A stretch of 64,000 bases of DNA, taken from the NCBI GenBank assembly GCA_036874045.1, contig CM072341.1, forward strand, positions 1,128,501 through 1,192,500, given 5' to 3'. Position numbers and translations under genes: made by a program. The number at the start of each line of letters is the position of its first letter. Position 1 is the stretch's first letter. The stretch comes from Cymodocea nodosa (lineage: Eukaryota; Streptophyta; Magnoliopsida; Alismatales; Cymodoceaceae). Positions 47,995 through 60,099 of this stretch are shown in pieces. The notes beneath the pieces are model-generated. The model had not been told where the DNA came from and did not search any database. It saw only the letters and a program-made list of their open reading frames with translations.

Positions 47995-50690
47995 TAGAGA
48001 TGTAAGTGAGTTGGGGTTAGGCTGGCCCGACCCACAAAGTAGAAATTCATGTAAGCTGCAGGTTGAGTCGGGCTTGCCCGTTAAAGTTAAAAATTTTATA
48101 GAGTCTGCTTGACTCAGCTCATATTCTTGGGCCCATAGGTTAGTAAGCTAATTTTTAAAAGTTTATGTATTTTTAGTAAATATATTAAATTAAATCATAA
48201 TATGAACCTATCAACACAAAAGAATTAAATTATTTCATTTATAAATATATCAACACATTAACATCTATGTCATTATTCATCAATACATTCAAATGCTAAG
48301 TCACAAAGTTAAAATAAATTATTTTATTTATGAATTGAAATTAAAATTACATTATAATTTGTTATGATATAAATACTACATTAGATATTTTTACATTTGA
48401 TTTACATAATTACATTGAAATATTTAAATTTTCAAATTCATCTACAAAATCAATTTATTATTGTTGTCAACAAACGTAAGCAAATAAGCTCCTAGTTTTA
48501 ACTTATATTAAAACTCCTAGAATATGATCTTTCAACTTTACTCTTCAGTTATTTAACATAATACCATTAATACTAAATATTTTTTCACATGCTATAAAAA
48601 AACTAAAATTGTTAGTAAATCTTTAACTATTAAAGATAAGATAGGAAATGTATCTTTTTATTTTTTTCCACCAATTAATTACATCAAAATTTAAAAAATT
48701 AAGATTTTCTCTCACCAAGTAGTTATGATTAGTATTATTAAAATTAATTAATTATTTCCTATTTGTTGAGCTAAAATCATTATAATCATCAACAAATATA
48801 TTAAAATCATAAATAGATGATGATGATGGTTATTCTGGTGTATAAGATGTATGTTGTGTTTGTTATATTTCATACCTTGTAGTGTATAAATCAATAATAT
48901 TTAAATTTTCTTCTATATTTTCAATTGTTATATTAAAGTCAACATTTAAACAATTTTGTATTAAAATTATTGATTTTCTAACAACATTTATTTTAGTCTT
49001 AGGATCTAGACAAGTATTTAATGTGTATAAGAAAGGTATATTATTCCAATATTTTAAAAATATTTCTCTCATTTTTAGAATTATATGTGTAAAAAATGGA
49101 TAATTACCATAATTATAAAAACTCTTACAATATTATATAAATGGTGTATTAGATAAATAAAGGTAGAATAATATATTTCTGATAAATATTTAGTTAAATT
49201 ATAAAATAGTTTTAAAAATTTAGTAAATTAGTTAATTATTACTAAATCATTTTCATCTAATAGTATTGTATTATCATCAACTCTACCATTATAATAAACT
49301 TTTATAGCTTCTTTATAAGGTAAAATATTATTTACCATTAAATATAAAGAATTCTATCTATGAAAAACATTTCTTATAAATGTCTTATATGTTAAATAAA
49401 AAGAATCACATACATAATTAAATTCTTGTTGACATCTACCACTAGTTAAAATATTAGTTAATGTAGTTATTATATTTTCTACAAAATGTTTTCTTTCTTC
49501 AACACCAACTCGAACTATAAGATTAATTATATGACATATACATCTTTAATAAAATAAAACAAAACCATTTGGTAGAGTTCATATATTTTTAAACATGGGA
49601 ATAGTTGTTGTGTTATTAAATACATTGTCAAATATAATACTACCTACTTTTTCTTTAATTCTATAAAATTTTTAATAGTAAAAATATATTTTAAGCATTA
49701 TGTAGATGATTTATTCTTCTAAGTTCTATTAATCTTTTTTATAAAACTCAATTATCATCAATAAAATGTGCAATAATAGCAATATATCTTATTTTAGTTC
49801 TACCCTCCTAAATATCATATGTATATACTATAAATGTATTTATAGAACCTATTATATTAATTAATTCTATTCTAAGATTATTATAAAGATTAATAATATC
49901 TTACCTAGTTGTTTTCTGGAAACATTTTAAAATTATGGATAATAGACTTGTAAAATGAAATCTTGAAAATGTCGATTATCACCAAAATTATTAGGTAAAT
50001 TTTGAATAACAATAAATTTAATATGTAATTCTCTAACATTCTTAGCATTATAATGCCATTGTATGATATTACCTTTAGAATTAAAACTAATCTTTGTTTG
50101 AATCATTTTATTTTTTTCAAGATTTTTAAATAAATAATTAACTAAATGTTTAGTTAAATAACTTGCACTAATTAAAATTTTTTAAAACAAGTCTTCATTA
50201 CAAATTTTATAGTAGATCTTTTCTATCATAGTGTTGTATTTCATATCTTTTATTTTTAATGTAAACTTTGACGATAGAATATATTTTCTTCTAGGTTTAA
50301 TAATTCAAACCTCTGTAGTTTGAGAGTATTGATGTTCTAATTAAAATGTTGAAAAATCAATGTTACTAATGTTATTGAAGTTGAATTTATCGAAGTTACA
50401 TGTCATTTATGTAAATGGAAGTTGAGAGTTGAAGAAATTTGTGAACTAAAGCTTGAAAGAAAATTGATACCTTTACATACTTGGTGAAAGAGAAATAGAA
50501 AATTAAATAAGTTTTGAAGAAAACTCTAATCATCTTCTTTTATTTATAGATTTTCGTACCTTCTTAATTTCCCTCTCCCTCTCCCTCTCTTTCTCTCTCT
50601 TGAACGTTGCATACACTAAAACGTTTGAATATTCGAACGTTGACACAACATTCGACTAAACATTGCAATGAAACGTTCGGCTTGCGCTTT
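47995..50690 (-). pseudogene. hAT element, second copy, heavily decayed
   Basis: Begins TAGAGATGTAAGTGAGTTGGG (terminal repeat followed by GCTGGCCCGACCC). Its body matches the first hAT element in the same orientation: the LDP(R/K)TK segment near 48990-49030, the BED/hAT parts near 49480-50180, and the N-terminal end near 50250-50410. Stops and frameshifts occur throughout. The right terminus is not recognisable, and the GRP flank resumes at about 50690. Confidence 0.8.
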
Positions 50691-51095
50691 TAGATCATAC
50701 GATTGTTTCTTTAATGAACATGTTCTATGTACGTGATCCTACGACCATTTCAATCACTTTTAGTTCCAATATGATGTTAAACATTGGACGTCTAACTTTG
50801 AATAAGATGTACAATTCCTCAATTGAGTTGGACACAAATAAAACGGGATTAAACAAACTCATAAGAAATAACAAAGAGAAGGTAAATTACTTTGACGTGG
50901 GCCTCATGCACGCATACATCTCACAACCATTAAGATTCTTATTTAATTATCATGTCAATGCATGTCGTAGCACGCAAGCATCTTCTTTATTTTTGTGTTA
51001 CATACATAACAAGAGATTGAAATTACGCCCCTGAAATGAAAATAAAGATCGATACAAGTATTTCCCATATTTGACAATCAAAAGGAAGTGGAGTT

Positions 51096-51545
51096 TCAAG
51101 GGTAGTATCCACCACGAGCGTATCCGTGGCCGGAGCCCGAACCAGACCCATATCCAGACCCACCGTGGCTGCCACCACCACCTCCTCCTCCGCCACCGCC
51201 GCCTCCAGCTCTAGCATAGCCGCCGTTGCCAACAGCATATCCGGAGCCACTACCGGATCCATAGCCGGAACCACTTCCGCCATGAGATCCACCACCGCCT
51301 CCACCACCTCCACCTCCACCTCCACCGCCCGCGCTGGCGTATCCACCTCGTCCTCCAGCATGTCCGTAACCAGAGCCAGAGCCAGAGCCGTATCCAGATC
51401 CTCCTCCACGGCCACCGCCACCGCCACCACCTCCGCCTCCTCCTCCTCCACTGGCATATGCCGTCAAGACCCTAGTGGCAGTTGTCATGCCCACACAGAG
51501 CATGAGGAGAAGGGTGACACTTACAACTTTTCCAAACCTCGCCAT
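51096..51545 (-). CDS. Glycine-rich secreted protein, GRP copy G
   Basis: A 149-residue A-type GRP with MARFGKVVSVTLLLMLCVGM signal peptide (Thr for Ala), the TRVLTAYASGG start of the mature part, three repeat rounds and the GYARGGYYP end. The second Gly run is two residues longer than in A. The 3' side (50690-50890) holds the stretch shared only with unit D. The upstream flank is cut 364 bp before the ATG by the Harbinger element, beyond the core promoter. Confidence 0.88.
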   Translation of the reverse strand: MARFGKVVSVTLLLMLCVGMTTATRVLTAYASGGGGGGGGGGGGGRGGGSGYGSGSGSGYGHAGGRGGYASAGGGGGGGGGGGGGGSHGGSGSGYGSGSGSGYAVGNGGYARAGGGGGGGGGGGGSHGGSGYGSGSGSGHGYARGGYYP

Positions 51546-51623
51546 CCTTTGTTTCTCTAGTTTTCAGAACGTCTTGAGAGAAAAGTGAGATGGCTGTGAT
51601 CAGTTTCGGACCACATTGTTGGT

Positions 51624-51631
51624 TATTTATA
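51624..51631 (-). promoter_or_regulatory. TATA box of GRP gene G
   Basis: Reads TATAAATA on the minus strand, 78-79 bases before the ATG. It is followed by ACC rather than the GCC of the other copies. Confidence 0.78.
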
Positions 51632-51912
51632 GGGCTTTCTTCCGTTCTTGCACCAATTTTTAACGTGGAAGAAAACCCACAGGAATCTTAGAATACAAAC
51701 AGACAATAATATATATGTGTCACAACCTGGCCATATCGTCGAGAAATAATAAATGAATATCTAATTATTGTGCTAAAGGTCAACACCATACCAACTTGCC
51801 AACTTAAGACGCAATCATCATGTACCATAAGTCACTTGTCTAGAAATCTGTAGGGCCAATCCAAATCTTTGCCGGTGGATTCTGACTGGAATTTGCCGTA
51901 TAAACCTAGGTG

Positions 51913-52075
51913 CTGTTAGTGCACGTCGGAAAGTTTAGACGTAAATGAAATGGAAATTAAATATAATGTCTGGAATTTAAGAATTTCCACAGGGGTTTAG
52001 TGTATCTACCGGAAAGTTCAGAAAGTTAAAATTCCTATGGGATTTTAGTGCACGCCAGAATGTTTGGAAATTGAA
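51913..52075. promoter_or_regulatory. Subterminal repeats of the Harbinger element, left end
   Basis: TTAGTGCACGTCGGAAAG at the terminus is echoed as TTTAGTGTATCTACCGGAAAG near 51997 and TTTTAGTGCACGCCAGAATG near 52045. At the other end TGCACACTAACG (near 57999) echoes GTGCACTAAC (58063-58072). Such repeats are candidate binding sites for the transposase or its Myb-like partner. Confidence 0.6.
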
Positions 52076-52619
52076 AAAATAATGAAATAAATTCTAATAC
52101 ACTACTTAAAATTATGTAATTGATACATTAATTTGTAATTTTATATTTACACCTAAAAATAATATTAATTTATTTAATATTCAAATATAATTATGTACAT
52201 TGAATGTTTTTAATTGTACATTAGGAAATATAGAATAATAATCATCAAAATGCAAAAGGTCCCTAAAAGATAAGCATACTTTTACCATTAAAAATCTACA
52301 TCTTCATTTTTTCTTTGTAAATTAAATTTTATTATTATTTTTATTATTAATTCTTAGATATATATGTCTAATATTATTCTCTCTTTTTCTTAAATTTTTT
52401 ATATTATTTTAATTATTATATTATATTTTATGTGTATTTATAATTTTTTAAAAAATAATATAAAGATGTTATATCATTATTAATCCATTGTTTACCATTA
52501 TTATTTTAATATATATGTATGTATATTTACTTAACTTGGGAAAACCGAGAATGTATTTGTTGAGCAGAAGAATAAAATATTTAATGATATATTATTATTA
52601 TTTACATATTTACTTATTG

Positions 52620-53350
52620 GAAAACGGTTGAACCGTAAATATATTGGTTCAATTGATAGATTATAAACTATTAATATTTATTAATATTGAAAATGGTTGA
52701 ATCGATGATCTTTCGGTTCAACCGATAATTTATGTTATATATATATATATATATTAATCGGTTGAGTAGAGGGCTTTGCATATTTGCATGTTCGGTTCAA
52801 CCGATACTTCTTATATATATAAATATATATATATGTATATATATTTGTATCGGTTGAATCGAACATGTTCGGTTCAACCGATACTTTTTATATATATATG
52901 TATATATATTTGTATCGGTTGAACCGAACATGTTCGGTTCAACCGATACTTTTTATATATATAAATATATATATATGTATATATATTTGTATCGGTTGAA
53001 CCGATAATGTTCGGTTCAACCGATACTTCTTATATATATAAATATATATATATACATATATATATATACATATACATATTTGTATCGGTTGAACCGAACA
53101 TTTTCGGTTCAACCGATACTTCTTATATATATAAATATATATATATGTATATATATTTGTATCGGTTGAACCGAACATGTTCGGTTCAATCGATACTTTT
53201 TATATATATAAAGATATATATATATGTATATATATTTGTATTGGTTGAACCGAACATGTTCGGTTCAACCGATACTTTTTATATATATAAATATATATAT
53301 ATGTATATATATTTTTTCAATTGGTTGTTCGAGAAAACCGATACTTTATA
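52620..53350. repeat. Array of palindromic units within the Harbinger element
   Basis: Units of about 65-93 bp at 52848, 52913, 52990, 53083, 53160 and 53239, with older diverged units from 52620. Each holds TATCGGTTGAACCGAACA followed directly by its reverse complement, then a (TA)-rich spacer. The unit at 52913-52948 is a perfect 36-bp palindrome. The frames here (YIYIYK-type) are low-complexity and not genes. Confidence 0.9.
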
Positions 53351-53729
53351 TATATATAAATAAATATATATATATGTATATGTATTTGTATTTTAAACTA
53401 AATTGTATTTAAAGATTAAAATAATAAGAATAATTTATAATCTATGGTTTGAACTAATAGATTTAAGATTTCAACCAAAATATATTATAAAACACTACCT
53501 AAAATTATGTAATTAATACATCAATCTGTAATTTTTTGAATTGAAAATGAAAATAATATTAATGACTTGAAAAATTATACATGCTCTAATTATTACAACA
53601 TAAATTTAAAAAGTAGTCTAAAAGTACAAAGCATCCAAAGTTTTACGACATCAATCTACACAATAGTCCAAAGATACAAAGCATTCTACTTATTACTTAT
53701 TAAGATCCAAAGGTATAATATAAATGGAC

Positions 53730-55130
53730 TTAAATAGTCCTTCCATCCCACATTGCCATCATCATATCCTCACGCATCTTATCAGTTAATTCTTTTCGTT
53801 GTTCTTGACTCGTTCCAACCTGTGAATGTCCATCCATATGCACTTCTCCTGTTGGTTGTATATCATCAGTAATATTTAATTCTTCTAACTCATCTTGCAA
53901 ATCTTCAAGTAAATCTTCTTTATCAGCCAATCGAATGAAATTGTGAAGTAAAAAACATGCGATCATAATCTTCACTTGTGTTTTATATGGATATGGCATC
54001 TGACCTCGTAAGATTGAAAAACGATGTTTCACAACTCCAAATGTACGCTCAATGACTGTTCTTAGTTGTGAATTCCTGTAGTTAAAGTTTTCTACAGCAT
54101 TACTAGGAAGTCTATCATTAACATAATCAGATAAATGATAGCGTACACCTCGAAATGGGCAAATATACTCTGGTCGATTGGGATATCCAACATCTACCAA
54201 GTAAAACTTACCTATAGAAGAATAGAAATTAGTATGATAATGTGCATATTACTTGAAAATATACTAATTGCATTTACCTGGAGGAACTTTGAAACCATTA
54301 GGTCTACTAATTGCATCTTGAAGGATACGAGCATCAGCTGCTGATCCTTCCCAACCAGCTAAAATATATGTAAATCTCATATCAAAATTACATGCTGCCA
54401 TCACATTTTGAGACAATTCACCTTTCCTATTTCTAAATCTAGCTGTTTCTTGTCCAAAAATAGTTGCTTTGATATGAGTACCATCAATAGCTCCAATGCA
54501 ATCCTATACACATTAAACATCATTTAATTCCTTAAATAACATAAAAACTACAATATATATACAAAAGTGAATACATACCTTAAAATATGGATAAACATTT
54601 ACATCATCTGCAATTCGACTTGGTGTTGAAGATAAAGGTCTTGCTATAAGCACATGATGTAGACGTATTATAGCATTTAATACTTCATTAAAGTATTTGC
54701 TAACACTCCAACTTGAACGACTAAATCGCTCAACTGTTACTCCATACCTTTGATTTTGCCCTACTGTGACAAGGAACATGGCAAATTTCTCTTCTACACT
54801 AATGTTGGCGGTATCAGCAATAACTCCTTCATTTCTCATTAAAGAACAAAAACTTTTAAACACACTTTGACTCATTCTGTAAATCTTTCGACAATTGTAA
54901 GCTTGATGAGGTTGACAAGGATCTAGTAATCTCTTAATGTAATCTGCACCTTCTTTACTATATATACGACTTGTGTTATTATATAGTAATAGTGACGTAC
55001 TTGCCATTTTTGCTAAAATTGTCCATGACATTAATAGACGTAGTCGCCTTCTTCTAGCCACTTCTTCTTCATCCAGTATGAATGAAATTGCATTATCAAC
55101 TGTAGTAGTAAACATGTCACTGGGATTCAT
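53730..55130 (-). CDS. Harbinger DDE transposase, three exons
   Basis: Exons 55130-54579, 54503-54278 and 54211-53730 (minus) with introns of 75 and 66 bp, both GT/AG (AAG/GTATGT...TATAG and CAG/GTAAAT...TATAG). The spliced protein is 419 residues without stops. The N-terminal half carries a helix-turn-helix-type region (EKFAMFLVTVGQNQRYGVTV, about residues 112-131). The DDE_Tnp_4 nuclease follows: D191 in AIDGTH, D266 in LVDVGYPN and E314 in VIERTFG. It cuts and inserts the element. I start at MNPSDMF. An acceptor-like TTATTTTGTAG just upstream suggests a 5' untranslated exon. The protein resembles plant ALP1-like proteins, but its position inside terminal repeats marks it as a transposase. 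Confidence 0.9.
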
Positions 55131-55141
55131 CCTCACCTACA

Positions 55142-55610
55142 AAATAACAAGAATATTACGAATTTACCATTTCTCATTTCAATATATAAAAGACATTTCA
55201 CATTTTTAAGAAAATAAAAGACATTTCACATTTTTAAGCAAAAAAAAAAAACATTCGATGTTTCAACTAATAAAAAGCATTTTACATTTCATAATGATAA
55301 GTCATTTCACATTTCAATATATAATATCCATTTTACATTTCATCCATATATGACCTTCCACAAAAAGATTTCATCCATAAAAGATTACATTCACGAAAAC
55401 ACTTCATAAACACAAGAAGTTGAAGATTGGAAAGAAAGTGAATTCATGCACAAAACAAACATTTCATCCATTGTAACCATATGCTCACTTCCTAAACCTC
55501 AACCATCCATAACGCATTTCTGCTGGTAAACTTAAGAACATTTTACAAAATTCTGGCTTTTGGAATAACTCCATAGCTTCATATTGTTCTTCTGTAGAAA
55601 GACCTTCAAT
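55142..55610. other. Spacer between the two Harbinger genes
   Basis: Repeated (A)CATTTCACATTT segments at about 55190-55330. Likely holds the 5' untranslated exon or intron and promoter of the transposase gene. No ORF. Confidence 0.5.
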
Positions 55611-56522
55611 CTAAAGTAACGCTGCAACAGCATGATCTAAATAGTTTTTAGTCTTTTCTTTAATATCAACCAACCTTTCCTGTACTTCAACTAATTTTTT
55701 TTGTGTATCAACCAACTCTTTAAATTGCTCGTTCCGTGTAGTTTGATTTTGTTGATCTATTTCACACATATGCATAATGGCTTTTGATGCATCTTTAAAT
55801 GAATCTGCTATGATTTGATGGGACACTGCATGAGGTCTTGCTCGTCTCTTCTTCTTCTCAATTGCCACCCTTGAACTTCCTCCTAATGAAGGAGGTAAAT
55901 CAGAATCCATGTCCATTGTTTCCTGAGTGGTATTGAAAGTGTTCATTTCCACATCATCCTGCGTGTTTGGTACAAACTCTACCTCATCACATTGTTTAGC
56001 CATATTCCCAGTGGCCATACTACCTTCAAATATTTGTTGCAATTGCTCAAATATCAAGCATGGTTTGCCTTTGTAGCTTTCACACTCTGGATGTGCCTAT
56101 AAAAAGAAAATTGTAGTCAAATGGAAAAAGATAAAGATTACAATATTTTATAAGTCATAAGTGATTAAAAAATTAACCTTAACGAACTCTTTCCAAATCT
56201 CATCATCAATGTCAGTGTAACCTTGGATGAAATTCCAACCCCATCCACTCTGGTTGGCAATTTTGGAGTAATTTCGATACATTAGTCGCCAAGTTTTTAA
56301 GCGACTTTCTACATTCTTCCTTGTGATACCTGTGTTTCTTCTAGTATTGTATTTTTCAATTACTTCATCCCAAGTGCTACCTTTGATTTTTCCATCATGA
56401 GTTTTCTTATTTCCTTCATTCAATACTTCTGCTAAAATATCTAAGAAATACGCATCTTCTTCAGCATTCCAACTAATGTAACTTCTACCTCCACCTGTCC
56501 TTCCCTTATCAGGAGTACTCAT
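55611..56522 (-). CDS. Harbinger Myb/SANT-like accessory protein, two exons
   Basis: Exons 56522-56178 and 56096-55611 (minus) around an 81-bp intron (AAG/GTTAAT...TTATAG). 276 residues, no stops. The first exon holds a Myb/SANT-like trihelix domain at about residues 14-98 (SYISWNAEEDAYFLDILAEV, KTWRLMYRNYSKIANQSGWG). The second has a basic patch (EKKKRRARPH, a possible nuclear signal) and a C-terminal coiled coil (TQKKLVEVQERLVDIKEKTK). In PIF/Harbinger elements this partner binds DNA and helps the transposase enter the nucleus and act. It lies upstream of the transposase on the same strand, about 480 bp apart. Confidence 0.87.
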
Positions 56523-57540
56523 TTTCTACACAAGCACAGTTTCAACAACTACAATAAAACATATGGAATAACAACAATAATAAAAATATTCATATGCATT
56601 TGCGAATACCATTACATTTTTTTTCCTAGATCTCAAAGCAGCATAACAAAATAAAATCCAAACTCTTGCAAAGGTGGTAGTTAAGAATACCCAGCTATCA
56701 AGCAATGTTTCATCTTTCTCACACATACTACAGATTCCATAAATTAATGCTACTTTCAATCATCAATGAAAATTAGATATAATAAATTAGCATCAAATGT
56801 ACAAATCCAGCAAATAAGAAAAGGATCTACTTGCTTATGAAATAACTTCACAAATGTAAAAAGTATATGTGAAAATCAGGAATGTTGGGATTAAAATTTG
56901 TAACATGTGCAAGAAAACCATTTTGCAAGTAAATTTACAAATTTTCATATTAACGAATCAAAACTAAGTTAACCATTCACAAGATAAAAGGCTACCAATC
57001 AAAAGAGAAATTTTGATTACATATTCTAGGTAGCAGTATAATTATGCAAAAAGGTGTATGCTGAAAAATGTGGCTGATAACTCATACGCTGTCTTGAAAG
57101 TAACTTTTTAATTGATTTGTTCCAAGGGAAAATTGACCTACAAAATATATGTAATACTAGTTCAGAAGTACACAGAAACTTACCAACTCAAGAAGACGTT
57201 TTTTACCATCAACTTGTTGCTGGCTCAAGCAAACATCACCATTAGCAGATCCCTTGGTTAACAACAACAATCTATTTCGATTTTCACCAGTCAAACATGA
57301 CAGAGTCAACACTTTCTTTCCACTTAAACATGTTTGACTAGTATTATAAACATGAGATCTGGTTTATTACCTTCGTGCATCAGTAAAGCATGCAATAAAA
57401 TTGGGGAAAAAAATATTCTTCCATCGCACTCGTGTATCAGATGCTGTTATAGTGCAAAAAACAACGGCACTTCAAGTTTATTGAAAGTGAATAAAGATTT
57501 GTATCTTTAGGCCAAACCTATTGGGTGGGCAACGATAGGC
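56523..57540. other. Harbinger upstream region, no gene
   Basis: Region 5' of the Myb-like gene. The 77-residue frame at 56526-56759 is hydrophobic and shows no family resemblance. May hold the promoter and leader. Confidence 0.45.
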
Positions 57541-57665
57541 GACAACAGCTTCGAGCGACAGCAGCAGCTTCAGGCGACAGCGAGGGCTTCAGGTGACAGC
57601 GGTGGCTTCAGGCGACAGCGAGGGCTTCAGGTGATAGCGGTGGCTTCAGGCGAGAGCGAGGGCAG
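57541..57665. repeat. GC-rich tandem repeat near the Harbinger right end
   Basis: Units of about 18 bp alternate GGCGACAGCGAGGGCTTCA and GGTGACAGCGGTGGCTTCA. GC-rich sequence of different type follows to about 57860 (GTGAGGGCGAG repeats). Much richer in GC than the rest of the element. Confidence 0.75.
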
Positions 57666-58084
57666 GGGTGGTTTCCGTGTGAGGAGGTTTCGACGGTGCT
57701 ATGCGTAGGAGGCTTCCGTCAGGGCGAGCAGTGAGGGCGAGCAGTGAGCGCGACTGCCAGTGCGAGTACGACGACGACTGTGAGGGCGAGTGCGAGCGGC
57801 AAGCGTGACGACGAGCACAACTGCGAGTACGACGGCAACGGCGAGCGTGAGGGAGGGTGAGTGCGTGCGCGAGAGGGTGAAAATCGGGTGCCCTTTGGGT
57901 GAAAATCGCGTGCACGAGGGTGGGAAAATTTCCGCCGAAAATGGAAATTGAATCTTATATATGGACGTAAATGTGTAGAATTCCTTTCCGTCAATTGACA
58001 TGCACACTAACGACTTACAAAAGGAAAGTTTAAACTTTACTTTCCTTTCCATGAATTCCGGTGTGCACTAACCCCCCCCCCCCC

Positions 58085-58814
58085 CTAATCTTTTCTAATT
58101 CGGAATAATGAGCGGTGAAGCTTGAGTTGGAATTACTTGTTGGAGGCATGAGTAAGATAAGATGGATGGAGTATAAAAGTGATCAAATACAAGACATTGA
58201 AGTGAATAATAATAAATTAAAGTATTATGTCGATGGAAATTGATTAACAAAATGTTCGGTAAATAAATTGCAATTGACTGTATATGGAGGTGCATTGTTT
58301 GTGGGTTGCATCTGTTGCATGAGTTGTGGCACTTGGTCATTTGTTTGGTATTATTTACTTCTTTTATCGGAAGGAATGCCAAAGCTAACCGGAAGACTAA
58401 GCACCATTGCATCTCTTTTTCTCTTGGGGAGATGAATTTGTCAATCTTTTCTTTAAAAGAAAAGGCAAACTTGTACATGGATTTGGATTTTCATCTATTC
58501 ACACTTGAAAAATATACATGAGCTTTGATTCACTTGACAAATGTATCGGCATCTTACACTAGTGATGGTTAAGAAACTCCAATTACATAAGCTTCGACTC
58601 GTTTCTTACCTTTCCTTTCAATCATAGAATGAGCCAAATTTGAGTATAACTAGTATATGAAATTTATATTCAAAATCAATTGATTTCGAATGGGATGTAT
58701 TTTTATATAAATCCAAGTTTTCACCCCTTTTATAAGACTTTTATAAAACTCAACGCGTATCACGTACACGCACTCCTCAATCCTTGATGACCGTCCTCCT
58801 TTCGTTCTAGCATC
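58085..58814 (-). repeat. Continuation of GRP G upstream flank, beyond the Harbinger insertion
   Basis: From CTAATCTTTTCTAATTCGG the sequence matches in reverse the flanks of A (about 3740-4030) and D (26360-26650), and directly that of F (47285-47540). Bases 58400-58830 repeat 47620-47993. Confidence 0.8.
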
Positions 58815-59200
58815 ATTTTTAACGTGGAAGAAGGCCCACAGAAATGTCAGTATATTTTCTTGGTCCACATACAAACAGGTACATAATATGTGTTACAACC
58901 TGGCCTTCACGTGGAATAATAAAAGAATGCCTAACCATTGTGTCATACCAGTTAAAGGTCAACAATATACAAACTTGCCAACTTAAGAAGCAATCGTCAT
59001 CTTCCATAGGTCAATAGAAATGAGAAAACAGTCTCCCTCTCTTAAATGTCTGAAAGGCCAGTCCAAGTTCAAATCTGTGCTGCTGCAGTTGTCTTTGGCG
59101 GATTTTTACTGAAATTTGCCGTATTAAATAATCTTCTTTTTGTTCATGTAGCTAATCCCATCTCAACGTAATTTTAGTATATCAACCAGCCAAGTACAAT
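58815..59200 (-). repeat. Second GRP promoter-flank relic
   Basis: Matches 281-600 and the proximal flank of F (47020-47290): TTTTTAACGTGGAAGAAGGC, CCAACTTAAGAAGCAATCGT, TTACTGAAATTTGCCGTATT. The GRP coding region it should precede on the minus strand is not at 58740 or below. Confidence 0.7.
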
Positions 59201-59203
59201 TGT

Positions 59204-60085
59204 TTAATTATATCGAACACAAAAATGCATCACAACATGGACACAGTCAAAAGGTTTATAAACTTTATTTCTACTAATTTGAACAGGTAAACGGTTGAGT
59301 TTTGCTAAAGGGCAAATAGAATAAGACTTTTTATTCCTTTTATTAGTAAAATGTGTTGGTAAGTTTTGAAGAGCTTTATAATCCAAGGGATGTCTAAGCT
59401 TTTAGATTCTTAAAAATTGTTGTTAGGATTTTCGGATTCTAAATGTTTATGATCAGAATGTGGAAATCGCACACCTCCTTACGAATGTCAAACATTGTCC
59501 AAGATTCAAAATCTTGATTAAAGCATATAAGAAAAAAGAAATTGATGCTGCTATCAATTCGTTCAGTCAATTTACTCATTGGTATAAGGTCGAAGTTAAA
59601 CGTTAGTATATATAAAACATTAGTAAGGTAAAGATCTTCAGTAACAATAGTTGTTCTAACAGAACTAACATTTCCTAAGTCTTCTTTGAGATACCGCATA
59701 TCATAGATTTTATTAATATTATGAATAAAATTCAAATTACAACACATATGTTTGGTAAGACTTGTACCTATAATTTAAATATCTTTTTTGACTAAGGCAA
59801 AATATTTTCAACAGGATTTACAAGATGCCTCGATGTTAAGCAAGATTTAAAACCGACAATCTTAAACATGGGCTAATTTTTTAGAGCAGAAGCATTTAAA
59901 AGACTTACAAGTTGATTGTACTACCCTTAAGTAATTGGAGGAGAGGCATTGACTTTATCATTATCTGGAACAACAATTTGAGGAAATGTATTTCTGCTAG
60001 CTGTTACTTACATTTTGCATTAAAGACTACTTCGTAAGAAACATTTTATGTAGTTTTTGTCCTTGATGAAGCTATTTATCTAATA
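59204..60085 (-). pseudogene. Copia protease/GAG-pre-integrase fragment
   Basis: The minus strand reads the protease tail at about 59560-59747 (DLYLTNVLYILTFNFDLIPM, then KLTERIDSSINFFF) and GAG-pre-integrase at 59204-59386 (DYKALQNLPTHFTNKRNKKS, then SICPLAKLNRLPVQISRNK). It is broken by stops and frameshifts. Direct copy of 780-1740 with many differences. The match to that copy ends near 60085, where the gypsy element's end begins. Confidence 0.7.
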
Positions 60086-60099
60086 GTAATTTTCCCACA

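Larger units (their letters stand above)
51909..58084 (-). mobile_element. PIF/Harbinger DNA transposon, apparently intact
   Basis: A 6176-bp element inserted in the upstream flank of GRP G: that flank is cut at TAAACCTA and resumes at CTAATCTTTTC. This leaves a 3-bp duplication CTA (51906-51908 and 58085-58087), confirmed by the empty-site sequence GACCTAATCTTTTC at 47284-47297. Terminal inverted repeats share GTTAGTGCAC(G/A)(T/C)CGGAA; the right one is preceded outward by 13 C. It encodes a DDE transposase and a Myb/SANT-like protein, both on the minus strand with no internal stops, which is the two-protein set of autonomous members. Confidence 0.93.

Noticed and set aside
52848..53275. CRISPR-like regular repeat array
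   Set aside because: Spacers are TA-rich and similar to each other, the repeats are palindromes inside a plant transposon, and no cas genes exist.
52939..53412. Tyr/Ile-rich frames on both strands
   Set aside because: Direct translation of the palindrome plus TA-repeat array.
57646..58052. Overlapping Arg/Ser-rich minus-strand frames near the Harbinger right end
   Set aside because: GC-rich repeat composition; they run into the terminal repeat and differ in every frame.
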